Made by a program: the position numbers and the translations under genes. From NCBI GenBank assembly GCA_963846915.1, contig CAWJXV010000005.1:62001-126000 (forward strand): 64,000 bases of DNA, given 5' to 3'. This DNA comes from PALSA-612 sp963846915 (GTDB lineage: Bacteria; Actinomycetota; Thermoleophilia; Gaiellales; Gaiellaceae). Positions 48,974 to 56,364 of this stretch are shown piece after piece (position 1 is the first letter of the stretch; the number at the start of each line of letters is the position of its first letter). The notes beneath the pieces are model-generated. The model ran no database searches. It was not told where the DNA came from and saw nothing but the letters and a program-made list of their open reading frames with translations.

Positions 48974-49690
48974 TTACTCGGGAGGTGCGGGGACCATGCC
49001 GGCCCGGTCTTCCGTAGGTTCGACCGCGTCCTCCATCGCCGGCTCCGGCACGCCCTCTGAGCCGTGCTCGGCGTCTGCCTCCGTCCAGGGTTCGCCGTCC
49101 GCCTCCTCCGCGGGAGCGTCCTCGTGCTCGAGGACCTCGGCCAGCTCGACTGCGGCCTGCTCGGACGCGGCGGCGGCCTCCTCGGCGGCTGCGGCCTCGG
49201 CGGCCGCGGCTGCCTCGAGCTCCTCTTCGGGCGGCAGCTCACCGCCCTCCGGGACGACCAGCGTCTTCACCTCGACGCGGACGTCCTGGAAGACGTCGAC
49301 CGGGACGCTATAGCGGCCGATCCGCTTGAGCGGCTCCGGCAGGTCGATCTTGCGCCTGTCGACGCGGATCTTCGCCTTGCTCCAGAGCTCGTCGGCGACG
49401 TCCGTGGTGGTGACGGAGCCGAACAGCGCGCCGGTGGGGCCGGCCTTCACGTCGAAGCGGAGCTCGGTCTTCTCGAGCCTGGCGGCGATCTCGCGTGCCT
49501 GCTCGATCGTCCGGGCATCGTGCCGGGCGCGTTGCGTCTCGCGGCGCTCGAGCTCGGCGACCCTGGCCGGCGTCGCCGTCTCGGCCAGCTTGCGCGGTAG
49601 CAGGTAGTTGCGTGCGAAGCCGCGTGCGACCGAGACGACCTCCCCGCGGAGGCCGACGTTGTCGACGTCCTGGAGGAGGATGACGTCCAT
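48974..49690 (-). CDS. rplI: Ribosomal protein L9 with long acidic C-terminal extension
   Basis: 238 residues; ordinary L9 is about 150. Residues 1-148 are canonical: VILLQDVDNVGLRGEVVSVARGFARNYLLPR (23S rRNA-binding N-domain), long helix, and C-domain GALFGSVTTTDVADEL and VPVDVFQDVRVEVKTLVVPEG. The last 85 residues are almost only Glu, Ala, Asp and Pro and probably disordered. No frame break explains the tail. The ATG overlaps the rpsR stop by one base. Confidence 0.95.
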   Translation of the reverse strand: MDVILLQDVDNVGLRGEVVSVARGFARNYLLPRKLAETATPARVAELERRETQRARHDARTIEQAREIAARLEKTELRFDVKAGPTGALFGSVTTTDVADELWSKAKIRVDRRKIDLPEPLKRIGRYSVPVDVFQDVRVEVKTLVVPEGGELPPEEELEAAAAAEAAAAEEAAAASEQAAVELAEVLEHEDAPAEEADGEPWTEADAEHGSEGVPEPAMEDAVEPTEDRAGMVPAPPE

Positions 49691-49959
49691 CAGCGCTCGC
49701 CCACGTAGGGCAGCAGCGCCATCTCGCGCGCCCGCTTGACGGCGATCGCGATCTGCACCTGGTGGCGACGGCACGCGCCGGTGATGCGACGCGAGCGGAT
49801 CTTCCCCTTCTCCGAGATGAAGCGGCGGAGCTGGTTCAGGTCCTTGTAGTCGACGTCCTGGATCTTGTGGCGGCAGAAGTGGCAGTTCCGCTTCCGCGCC
49901 TGGCCTTCCTTGAGGCCGGGCCGGCGTCCGGTGGAGCGTCGTTCCGTTTGCTTGGCCAT
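49690..49959 (-). CDS. rpsR: Ribosomal protein S18
   Basis: 89 residues. Contains KRNCHFCRHKIQDVDYKDLNQL and the RNA-binding block GKIRSRRITGACRRHQ, universal in S18. The CxxC together with the later Cys and His suggests the zinc-binding (C+) form, as opposed to the C- paralogue made under zinc starvation. Nine bases downstream of ssb; overlaps the start of rplI. Confidence 0.96.
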   Translation of the reverse strand: MAKQTERRSTGRRPGLKEGQARKRNCHFCRHKIQDVDYKDLNQLRRFISEKGKIRSRRITGACRRHQVQIAIAVKRAREMALLPYVGER

Positions 49960-49967
49960 GGCTCTCC

Positions 49968-50411
49968 TCAGAAGGGGATGTCGTCGTCGGATGTGGAGCC
50001 GCCGAAGTCGGCGTCGGCAGCGGCAGTTGCAGTCGCGCCGGCTCCCTCGGGGACGAACTGGGGCCGGCCCTCGCCGTCGCCGCGGCTGCCGAGGAACTGG
50101 ACGTTCTCGGCGATGATCTCGACGGCCTGACGCTTGGTGCCGTCCTGGGCCTCCCACTCACGCCAGTCGAGGCGGCCGTCGATGCCGATCGGGCGGCCCT
50201 TGGCCAGGAACTGGGCGCAGCTCTCTCCCTGGTTGCCCCACACGGTGACGTCGAAATAATTGGGCTTGTCGACCCACTGGCCGGTCGAGTCCTTCTGGCG
50301 TGTGTTGACGGCCACGCGCAGCTTGCAGACGGCCGTGCCGCTCGGCGTGTGCCGGAGCTCCGGGTCCCGGGTCAGGTTGCCGACCAGGATGACGCGGTTG
50401 ATGTTGGCCAT
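49968..50411 (-). CDS. ssb: Single-stranded DNA-binding protein
   Basis: 147 residues. OB-fold beginning INRVILVGNLTRDPELRHTPSG with YFDVTVWGNQGESCAQFLAKG and VEIIAENVQFLG. A disordered Gly/Ala linker ends in the acidic tip DDDIPF that recruits replication and repair partners. The ATG overlaps the rpsF stop by one base (TAATG). Linker is short compared with mycobacterial SSB. Confidence 0.96.
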   Translation of the reverse strand: MANINRVILVGNLTRDPELRHTPSGTAVCKLRVAVNTRQKDSTGQWVDKPNYFDVTVWGNQGESCAQFLAKGRPIGIDGRLDWREWEAQDGTKRQAVEIIAENVQFLGSRGDGEGRPQFVPEGAGATATAAADADFGGSTSDDDIPF

Positions 50412-50782
50412 TACTCCTCCCCTTCCTCGGCCACTGCCACCGGATCCTCGACGGGCGGCGGCGCGCCGGTGGGCGCTGCGCTCGCTCGGCGGTGCTGGGC
50501 CGGCCGGCGCGTCGCCAGGTGGCGCATGACGCCGTCCGTGATCTTGAGCACGCGGCTGACCTCGTCGAGTGTCTCGGGCGTCGAGCGGAAGGTCAGCAGG
50601 TGGTAGGCGCCCTCGGACTTGTGGTCGATTTCGTAGGCGAGGCGGCGCCTGCCCCAGGGCTCGTGCGACTCCCACTCGCCGTCGCTCTTCGTCACGAGCT
50701 CTTGCGTGCGCGTGAGGATCTCGCCCTGTCGCTCCTCGGGGAGCTCGGGGTCGAGCATCAGCAGAATCTCGTAGTCGTTCAT
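50411..50782 (-). CDS. rpsF: Ribosomal protein S6
   Basis: 123 residues. YEILLMLDPELPEERQGEIL, then EPWGRRRLAYEIDHKSEGAYHLLTF and VSRVLKITDGVMRHL identify S6. The last 30 residues are a Pro/Ala/Glu-rich acidic tail, common in actinobacterial S6. Probably the first gene of the operon; it is divergent from the small membrane-anchored gene at 50899. Confidence 0.96.
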   Translation of the reverse strand: MNDYEILLMLDPELPEERQGEILTRTQELVTKSDGEWESHEPWGRRRLAYEIDHKSEGAYHLLTFRSTPETLDEVSRVLKITDGVMRHLATRRPAQHRRASAAPTGAPPPVEDPVAVAEEGEE

Positions 50783-50898
50783 CTACCCGTGTGACTCCTT
50801 CCCTTGGTCTGAGGCGGCCCCGCCTTCTGGCGCGACGGCTCCGGGACAGCCGCCGCTTGGCGTGGCGAGAAGACGCGACACTGTAGCATCGGCCTCGA

Positions 50899-51234
50899 AT
50901 GAGACGGCGCCTGCTCTGGCTGATCGCGCTCGCCGGCCTGTCCTGGCTGTGGCTTCGCCGGAGCGGGCGGCGGCCGCAGCCGGTCGTCGACATCCCGCCC
51001 GCCCGCGATCCGGCCGAGGAGCTCCGGCGCAAGCTGGACGAGACCAAGGATCAGGTGGAGACGGCCGGCCTCTCTGCCGCGACCGACGATCCTGCTGCGA
51101 GGGTCGCGAGCAGCAGCTCCGACCCGGCCGCGGCTGCGCCGGCCGACACGGAGGACCTCGACGCGAAGCGCCGCGAGGTGCACGACCACGCCCGCTCGGC
51201 CGCTGACGAGATGCGCGGCACGAGCTCCGACTGA
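50899..51234 (+). CDS. Small N-anchored hypothetical protein
   Basis: 111 residues: one hydrophobic helix (about 4-20, LLWLIALAGLSWLWL), a basic stretch, then an acidic/polar helical tail (EELRRKLDETKDQVETAG, DLDAKRREVHDHARSAADEM) likely to be coiled or disordered. No family recognised. TAGCAT at 50884-50889 lies nine bases before the ATG (leaderless pattern). Divergent from rpsF. Confidence 0.55.
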   Translation: MRRRLLWLIALAGLSWLWLRRSGRRPQPVVDIPPARDPAEELRRKLDETKDQVETAGLSAATDDPAARVASSSSDPAAAAPADTEDLDAKRREVHDHARSAADEMRGTSSD

Positions 51235-51557
51235 GCGGGGATCGGGCCCGGTCGCCCACAGCCCCACCCTGGGTGGGGAGGAAGACCACCCGCCACCCGC
51301 GGTGAGCGTACCCCGGAAGGGCGCACAGACGTGAGACGTCTTCGTGCCGATTCCGTGACGTTTCGTCCACACGCGAAGGCCGGGCTGGTCTGGTTGGGGC
51401 AACGCCGTCGAGCGCGCTCCTAGTCGGCACCCTCCTCGACAACGTGCTACCCCGGCACGCGCCGGGGAAGCTGCGCGGGTCGTCGCTCTGCCCGTACCTG
51501 GTGGCGGGGATCTTCTGCCTGCGGCTCGAAGGCACCCGTCGGCGCTACGCTCCGGGC
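51235..51557. other. Gene-free stretch before selC
   Basis: 323 bases with no convincing gene. It holds an inverted repeat, CCCCACCC (51262-51269) and GGGTGGGG (51271-51278) around one base, possibly a terminator for the upstream small gene though no T-tract follows. A sequence near 51343-51360 matches, on the minus strand, the recurring TCACGGA(A/T)TCGGCACG motif. TACGCT at 51546-51551 sits six bases before the tRNA 5' end. Confidence 0.5.
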
Positions 51558-51649
51558 GGAGCGGCCGGGCCCGGTGGCCCAGCTGGTCTTCAAAACCAGT
51601 AAGGCGTGGCAACCCCACGCTGGGTCGGTTCGACTCCGGCGCCGCTCCG
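51558..51649 (+). tRNA. selC: Selenocysteine tRNA, anticodon UCA
   Basis: 92 bases (95 with CCA, the E. coli selC length). An 8-bp acceptor stem pairs GGAGCGGC with GCCGCTCC, one pair longer than normal tRNAs and diagnostic of bacterial tRNA-Sec. D-stem GGGCC/GGCCC; anticodon arm CTGGT-CTTCAAA-ACCAG with anticodon TCA; long extra arm (GCGTGG/CCACGC); T-arm with TTCGACT loop closed by GTCGG/CCGGC. CCA is not encoded. It reads UGA as selenocysteine with SelA/SelB/SelD, none of which is in the window. A TACGCT box six bases upstream may start transcription at the mature 5' end. Confidence 0.95.
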
Positions 51650-51844
51650 TCAGGCCAGATTTCGCATGGTCGAGCCCCTTCAGAACGGCTGAGGTCGCTC
51701 TGCGGTAGTCCAAGCCTTCTCCGCTCAGATCCGATGGAAACCGCTCTTGCAGACGGTCACCGGCGCACGACCGGCGCGCAGATCGAGTCGAGCGCGGGCA
51801 AGCGCGCACAACGACCCTCCAGCATCCGACGACTCGAACGAGTC

Positions 51845-51875
51845 GGGGAGCGGGGCGACTAGACCTCCGCTCCCC
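51845..51875. terminator. Strong hairpin between selC and the secreted-protein gene
   Basis: GGGGAGCGG (51845-51853) pairs with CCGCTCCCC (51867-51875) around 13 bases, followed on the plus strand by AAAAC. It lies 16 bases beyond the stop of the minus-strand gene at 51892, so it may end that gene; a second small palindrome, CGACTCG/CGAGTCG, is just beyond it. No U-tract in the expected place. Confidence 0.4.
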
Positions 51876-51891
51876 AAAACGTCAGTGAGGA

Positions 51892-52317
51892 CTAACCGCT
51901 CAAGGACACCGCGCCGCTGGCCAGTTGGTGGTCGTTGTGGCTGGTGAGGACAAACGCATCTTCGCCTGCGCTCGAGACCATGGGCGCCTGGAAGGTGAGG
52001 GTGCCGAAGCCATGCGAGTTGGTTTGCAATGTCCCGACGAACATGGCTTTGCACGGATGGTTTTGGACGAGCGTGATCGAGTAGGACGAGAACGGCGCCA
52101 CCGTGTCCAGTTCGACGGTCCCATGCAGCGTCGCCCCGCGACCGAAGGCGGTGAAGTGCCCCACCGGGTCGAATGGATCAGTCGCGCCGAAGGCGCAGTC
52201 GTGGCCGGTATTGCGGTACACAGGCGCCGTGCCACCTGAAGCGGCCGAGCTCTGTCCGGCCGTCAAAGCCGCAAGCACTGCGCAGGCGGCAATAGCGAAA
52301 AGCGCCAGTCGTTTCAT
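51892..52317 (-). CDS. Secreted hypothetical protein
   Basis: 141 residues with a signal peptide (about 1-26, LALFAIAACAVLAALTAGQSSA). The mature part has two Cys (HDCAFGATDPFDP and QNHPCKAMFVG) likely to be disulphide-bonded and a beta-rich pattern (GTVELDTVAPFSSYSITLV, GFGTLTFQAPMVSSAGEDAFVLTSHND). No family recognised. AT content around this gene is a little higher than its neighbours. The ATG is at 52315-52317. Confidence 0.6.
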   Translation of the reverse strand: MKRLALFAIAACAVLAALTAGQSSAASGGTAPVYRNTGHDCAFGATDPFDPVGHFTAFGRGATLHGTVELDTVAPFSSYSITLVQNHPCKAMFVGTLQTNSHGFGTLTFQAPMVSSAGEDAFVLTSHNDHQLASGAVSLSG

Positions 52318-52401
52318 GCTCCCACCCCCTTGTTGCAGAAGATCTTTGACGCGCTTCGGAATTCTAAACCGACCCCCGATCAGCACCCAAATGATCCTCG
52401 G

Positions 52402-52887
52402 TCAATGGGCGATCTTCGACTCGATCCGGTCTAGACGCGTGTCGAGTTCGGCGATCGCATGTCGAGCCTCGGTGAGCGCATCCACGATCGTTTGGCTGTC
52501 TCGCTCCCGTTCCGCACGGTCGGCTTCCTTGGCGCCTGCTTCTCCTCTCTGAATCACGGTGCTCGTGACCCCGGCTGTCAGGAACGCGATGAAGGAGACT
52601 CCCATCACCATCTCGACACCGCCGACGACACGGCCCCATACGGTCGTGGGTACGACGTCGCCGTACCCGACGGTGGTGACCGTCTGCAGTGCCCACCAGA
52701 CACCCAGGCCGACGGTCGGGAAGTTGCTCTTGTCAGCGAAATGAATGACGATCGCCCCGACGAGCGCCAGCCCGACGAATGTCGCGGCCAGGCCCACGGT
52801 TACGGACCGGGCGTTGGCGATCCTTCGGACGCGCCGATCGATCAGCGAAGGCCGCTCGGGCTTCGAGGCGGAATCGTTGTCTGCCAC
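52402..52887 (-). CDS. Two-TM potassium channel
   Basis: 161 residues: helix 1 (about 30-50), a pore helix, the K+ selectivity filter TVGYGD in LQTVTTVGYGDVVPTT, helix 2 (about 86-108), then a charged C-terminal coiled-coil (EAGAKEADRAERERDSQTIVDALTEARHAIAELDTRLDRI, broken across two heptad runs) that probably tetramerises. Ion_trans_2 family like KcsA. No RCK or cyclic-nucleotide domain is attached, so gating is unknown. Confidence 0.88.
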   Translation of the reverse strand: MADNDSASKPERPSLIDRRVRRIANARSVTVGLAATFVGLALVGAIVIHFADKSNFPTVGLGVWWALQTVTTVGYGDVVPTTVWGRVVGGVEMVMGVSFIAFLTAGVTSTVIQRGEAGAKEADRAERERDSQTIVDALTEARHAIAELDTRLDRIESKIAH

Positions 52888-52936
52888 CGCTCAAGGGTTC
52901 AACAAGCAAACCGACATCCCTCGCGGCCGAGCGCCT

Positions 52937-53704
52937 TCATGCGCGCGCCGAAGGCAGCTTCTCGTAGACCGCCACCTGTTCGATGCTGTCCGACGTGAAC
53001 GGCGTCCGGCCCCATCCGTCCCAGCGGTCGCGGAGCCGGAAGCCTGCGAGCTGGGCCATCAGGTCGAGCTCGGACGGCCAGACATAGCGGTAGGGCGCCG
53101 AGTGGTGAACCAGCCGCCCGTCGATCTCCATCCAGTGGTGCGACCAGGAGATCTGGCCGACGAGGTCATCGAAGGTCTCGATGCCGACGTGCTCGGGCTC
53201 GAGCGTGAAGACCCGGCCGGCCTCGCCGGGAGGAAGGCGGCGCAACTGCGGGACGATGACCTCGACCACGAAGCAGCCGCCCGGTTCCAGATGCGTGGCC
53301 GCGTTCTCGAAGACGGCCACCTGCTCGCGCTGGGTCGTCACGTTCATGATCGTGTTCCAGACCAGGTAGACGAGCTTGAAGCTGCCGGCGACCCGTGTCG
53401 TCGTCATGTCGCCGATCGTCACCTCGACGGCGTCGGCGCCCGGTTTGCTCCGCAGTCGATCCGCCATGTGGGGCGAGAGCTCGATCCCTCGAACGTCTAT
53501 CCCCCTGGCGCTCAGCGGCAGCGCAACCCGGCCCGTGCCGATCGCGAACTCGAGCGCCGGGCCTCCGCGCGAAAGCTCGAACAGGAGGTCGACCGCCGGG
53601 TCGAGCACTGCCGGGGAGAACATGGCAGCCGACGCGGCGTCATAGGTCGCTGCCACGTCCTCGCCCCAGACGTTCGACGACACGGCGTCAGCCGCGAGCG
53701 GCAC
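52937..53704 (-). CDS. Class I SAM-dependent methyltransferase
   Basis: 255 residues with Rossmann-type motifs: motif I ALEFAIGTGRVALPLSARG, the acidic residue after strand 2 in GIELSPHM, and strand 4 LVYLVWNTIMNVTTQ. The C-terminal half (YRYVWPSELDLMAQLAGFRLRDRWDGW) is typical of small-molecule methyltransferases. Substrate unknown. Its 5' end overlaps the Crp-family gene by 17 bases on the same strand, so the two are co-transcribed. Confidence 0.85.
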   Translation of the reverse strand: MPLAADAVSSNVWGEDVAATYDAASAAMFSPAVLDPAVDLLFELSRGGPALEFAIGTGRVALPLSARGIDVRGIELSPHMADRLRSKPGADAVEVTIGDMTTTRVAGSFKLVYLVWNTIMNVTTQREQVAVFENAATHLEPGGCFVVEVIVPQLRRLPPGEAGRVFTLEPEHVGIETFDDLVGQISWSHHWMEIDGRLVHHSAPYRYVWPSELDLMAQLAGFRLRDRWDGWGRTPFTSDSIEQVAVYEKLPSARA

Positions 53705-54350
53705 GCGCCGCGAGGCTGTCGAGGTCGAGCACGGCCGTCTTCCCTCGAGTGAGCCTGACGGTGCCGCGCTTCGCCTCGGCGCGCAGGATGCGGTTCACGG
53801 TCGCGCGCGAGGTGCCGGAGAGCGCCGCGACGTCCTCCTGGGTCAGAGGCACGACCGTGCTGTCGCCGCCGTCGCCGTAGAGCGCCGCGAGCTCGCAGAG
53901 CCGGCGCAGAACGCGAGTCTCGGCGGGGACGAAGAGAGCCTCGACGAGAAGCTCGCTCTGGCGGCGGAGGCGCTGTGCCATCAGCCGGACGAGCACGTCG
54001 TTCACAGCCGGGTACTGCTTCCGGAGCCGGGTGAAGTCGTCGCGTCCCACGGCCCACGTCTCGCCCGGCTCCAGCGCGACGACGCTCGTCGAACGGCTCG
54101 CAGCCACCTCGACCAGGGCGAGTTCGCCGAACGCCTCGCCCGGTCCCTGCACGGCCACCGTGACCATGTCCCCGAACTGGGTCGTCACCTTGCTGGCGAA
54201 GCGGCCGCGGGCGATCAGGTGCAGCGTGTCGGCGGGATCGCCGCCGTGGAACACGACCTCGTTGCGCCTGAAGACACGCCGTCTGGCCGTGGCGACGAGC
54301 CGCCGCAGTTCGGGCTCCGGGAGGTTCTCGAAGAGCTTCGTGTCCAGCAT
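53688..54350 (-). CDS. Crp/Fnr-family transcription regulator
   Basis: 220 residues. Cyclic-nucleotide-binding beta roll at 5-115 with the phosphate-binding cassette PGEAFGELALVEVAASRSTSV (the Glu and Arg-Ser that contact cAMP in E. coli CRP are kept), dimerisation helix, and an HTH_Crp domain: TQEDVAALSGTSRATVNRILRAEAKRG. cAMP binding is therefore plausible. No Fnr-type Cys cluster. A perfect TGTGA-N6-TCACA site at 54361-54376 lies ten bases upstream of its ATG, between it and the divergent small gene, implying autoregulation. Confidence 0.9.
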   Translation of the reverse strand: MLDTKLFENLPEPELRRLVATARRRVFRRNEVVFHGGDPADTLHLIARGRFASKVTTQFGDMVTVAVQGPGEAFGELALVEVAASRSTSVVALEPGETWAVGRDDFTRLRKQYPAVNDVLVRLMAQRLRRQSELLVEALFVPAETRVLRRLCELAALYGDGGDSTVVPLTQEDVAALSGTSRATVNRILRAEAKRGTVRLTRGKTAVLDLDSLAARAARG

Positions 54351-54360
54351 GCGCGGGAAG

Positions 54361-54376
54361 TGTGACCATCGTCACA
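54361..54376. promoter_or_regulatory. Perfect CRP-type binding site
   Basis: TGTGA (54361-54365), six bases, TCACA (54372-54376): a full match to the enterobacterial CRP consensus arms. A second nested dyad, CACAC-ATG-GTGTG, spans 54373-54385. It sits in the divergent region between the Crp-family gene and the small exported protein. Confidence 0.8.
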
Positions 54377-54478
54377 CATGGTGTGTCAAGCGCGTCGAAC
54401 AGGTTGCAAGAAGTACCCGCGCCGGCCTGTCTCATGGGTATGGACGCCAAGCCCACCCAGGGACAGGAGGAAACCACC

Positions 54479-54727
54479 ATGACCGCCAAGCCCCTCACCG
54501 CCAGGCTCGGTCTCGCCGTCGCTGTCGCCGTCGCCGCTCTCGGCCTTTCCGCCGGCGCGCTCGCGCGGGTTCCGGTCGAGCCAGGCGTGAACAGCCCGGT
54601 GACCCACCAGAACGGGCGCCAGCCGGCCAAGCAGCACGCCAAGCGCTCGACGAAGCGGCTGGAAGGTGGCTTCCCGGCCATCTCCGGCTCGCACGTCAGG
54701 GTGCAGGCCGAGGCTCGCACCGAGTAA
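54479..54727 (+). CDS. Small exported hypothetical protein
   Basis: 82 residues: signal peptide (about 9-29, LGLAVAVAVAALGLSAGALA) and a short basic, Lys/Arg/His-rich mature part (HQNGRQPAKQHAKRSTKRLEGG) of about 52 residues. The ATG is chosen for its AGGAGG site at 54465-54470; an in-frame ATG further upstream would destroy the signal-peptide start. Divergent from the Crp-type gene and adjacent to its site, followed by a strong terminator, so it is a monocistronic, probably cyclic-nucleotide-controlled gene. Confidence 0.6.
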   Translation: MTAKPLTARLGLAVAVAVAALGLSAGALARVPVEPGVNSPVTHQNGRQPAKQHAKRSTKRLEGGFPAISGSHVRVQAEARTE

Positions 54728-54744
54728 CCGGCCGGAACCGCCTG

Positions 54745-54778
54745 GCGAGCAGGCCCCATCAGGGGCCTGCTCGCTTTT
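54745..54778 (+). terminator. Rho-independent terminator
   Basis: A perfect 13-bp stem, GCGAGCAGGCCCC (54745-54757) with GGGGCCTGCTCGC (54762-54774), a 4-base ATCA loop and TTTT (54775-54778). The clearest intrinsic terminator in the window; it ends the small exported-protein gene. Confidence 0.9.
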
Positions 54779-54827
54779 GGAGGTCAGACGGGAAACGGCG
54801 CTCGACACGTCTTACACTTGCGTCGCC

Positions 54828-55406
54828 GTGGCCGACGACTACCTGGAGCTGAAGCTGTCCGAGTTCCTGGAGCGGAGCGCATCCGACCCCACGCCGGGTG
54901 CAGGCTCGGCCGCCGCGGTCGCAATCGCTCTCGCCGCGTCGCTGGTGGCGAAGGTCGCGCGCGCCTCCCGCGAGTCCTGGAACGACGCGGCGGGCGTTGC
55001 CGCGCAGGCGATCGAGCTGCAGAGCCGCTGCCCGACGCTCGCGCGCGACGACGCCGACGCCTGGCTGGACGCGCTCGCGGCGCTGGCGAGCCCGCACGGC
55101 GTCGACGGCGCTGACACGGAACTGCGTCGAGTCCTCGACCGCGCCGCCGACCTCCCGCTCGTGATCGCCGAGACCGGCGCCGACGTTGCCGGGCTGGCGC
55201 TGCTCGCGGCCGAGCGAGGAGAGGCGAGCCTCCGGGGCGAGGCCGTCGCGGCCGCCGTGCTCGCGCACGCGGGCGTCCGCGCCGCAGCTCACCTCGTGGT
55301 CATCAACCTGGCCACACAGTCCGGGGACGAGCGCTCCGCGCGTGCGGGGCGGGCAGAGCAGGCCGCTGCCAGCGCGGCCGCGGGCGCACTCGAGGGCGAG
55401 CGCTGA
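54828..55406 (+). CDS. Cyclodeaminase/cyclohydrolase-family protein (FTCD C-domain, FchA-like)
   Basis: 192 residues, all-helical. SEFLERSASDPTPGAGSAAAVAIALAASLVAKVA is the family N-terminal signature (PGGGSVAA in most members, PGAGSAAA here), which forms the folate-binding loop. Free-standing members are methenyl-THF cyclohydrolases or formimino-THF cyclodeaminases in one-carbon metabolism. TACACT at 54813-54818 is nine bases before the GTG. Eight bases separate it from the sigma factor gene, so they are probably co-transcribed. Confidence 0.85.
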   Translation: MADDYLELKLSEFLERSASDPTPGAGSAAAVAIALAASLVAKVARASRESWNDAAGVAAQAIELQSRCPTLARDDADAWLDALAALASPHGVDGADTELRRVLDRAADLPLVIAETGADVAGLALLAAERGEASLRGEAVAAAVLAHAGVRAAAHLVVINLATQSGDERSARAGRAEQAAASAAAGALEGER

Positions 55407-55414
55407 CAAGCGTC

Positions 55415-55990
55415 ATGGCGACCGAACGAGCCACTTCCCGGCTGTCCGACTCCGACCTCGTCCACCGCTGCCGGGACGGGAGCCCCGAGGCGTGGAACGA
55501 GCTCGTCGAGCGGTTCTCGCGGTACGTCTACGCGATCTGCGGCCGAGGCTTCGGGCTCGCGGCCGAGGACGCAGAGGACGCCTTCCAGGAGGTCTTCACG
55601 CGCGTCTACAGCCGACTCGACACCCTCCGCGACGACGCTGCGATCAGGCCCTGGATCGCGCAGCTGACGCGGCGAGTCTGCCTCGACCGGATCGCCGCCT
55701 CGGGGAACGAGCAGCCCCTGGACGAGGTCATGGACGAGCGGCTCGACGGGACGATCGAGGAGCTCGACGACGCGTTCACGATCCGCGAGGCGCTCGCGGA
55801 TCTCGGCGAGCCGTGCCACGAGCTCCTCGACCGCTTCTTCGCCCGCGACGAGAGCTACCGCACGATCAGCGAGCAGCTCGACCTGCCGTCGGGAACGATC
55901 GCGAGCCGGATCTCCCGCTGCCTCGGAAAACTCCGTTCCGAGCTCGAGGGAAGAAACTCCGCCGACGGCGCGTCTGGAGGCAAGCGGTGA
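55415..55990 (+). CDS. ECF-type RNA polymerase sigma factor
   Basis: 191 residues. Region 2: AWNELVERFSRYVYAICGRGFGL then AEDAFQEVFTRVYSRLDTL and WIAQLTRRVCLDRI. Region 4: ELLDRFFARDESYRTISEQLDLPSGTIASRISRCLGKLRSEL, a helix-turn-helix. No membrane anti-sigma factor follows; instead the next gene, overlapping by four bases (GTGA), is a small NHLP-like soluble protein. The promoter it recognises is not known. Confidence 0.9.
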   Translation: MATERATSRLSDSDLVHRCRDGSPEAWNELVERFSRYVYAICGRGFGLAAEDAEDAFQEVFTRVYSRLDTLRDDAAIRPWIAQLTRRVCLDRIAASGNEQPLDEVMDERLDGTIEELDDAFTIREALADLGEPCHELLDRFFARDESYRTISEQLDLPSGTIASRISRCLGKLRSELEGRNSADGASGGKR

Positions 55991-56271
55991 ACGAACTTCA
56001 CGTCTACGACGAAGAGCGGCTCGGCCGCCTGATCGGCCTCCTGGAGCCGGCCCCAGAGGGGTGGGTCCGCGCAGCCCAGGAGATCCCGGCCTTCCGGCTG
56101 ATGCTCGGCGAGATCATCGCCCGGGCCGAGGCCGACCAGGCGTTCCGGGACGCTCTCGTCGCGGACCTCGAGGCTGCGATCGCGGATGCGGGCTACGAGC
56201 CCGAGCCCGGAGTGGTGGAGGAGGTCCGTCGACGGATCTCCAGGCCGCCCGGCTCGACCACGAAGCCGTAG
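55987..56271 (+). CDS. NHLP-like small protein (possible RiPP precursor or adaptor)
   Basis: 94 residues, soluble, GTG start coupled to the sigma gene. Residues 14-35 (LGRLIGLLEPAPEGWVRAAQEI) are a short helix motif. Residues 42-77 read EIIARAEADQAFRDALVADL then EAAIADAGYEPEPGVVEEV, which follows the nitrile-hydratase-type leader pattern (A-x-x-D-x-x-F-R-x-x-L-x-x-D-x-x-x-A-x-x-x-x-G). The tail RRRISRPPGSTTKP has Ser/Thr but no Cys. It sits where an anti-sigma factor is expected but has no zinc motif or TM helix. RiPP precursor, leader-like adaptor and anti-sigma factor are all possible. Confidence 0.6.
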   Translation: MNELHVYDEERLGRLIGLLEPAPEGWVRAAQEIPAFRLMLGEIIARAEADQAFRDALVADLEAAIADAGYEPEPGVVEEVRRRISRPPGSTTKP

Positions 56272-56364
56272 CGGAACGTCGCCGAGAAGACGATCCGAGC
56301 TCCGACGAGCTGAACCGGCCGTCGTTGTCGGAGCTACTAGGCAGAGGCAGGAGGCCCGTTTATC

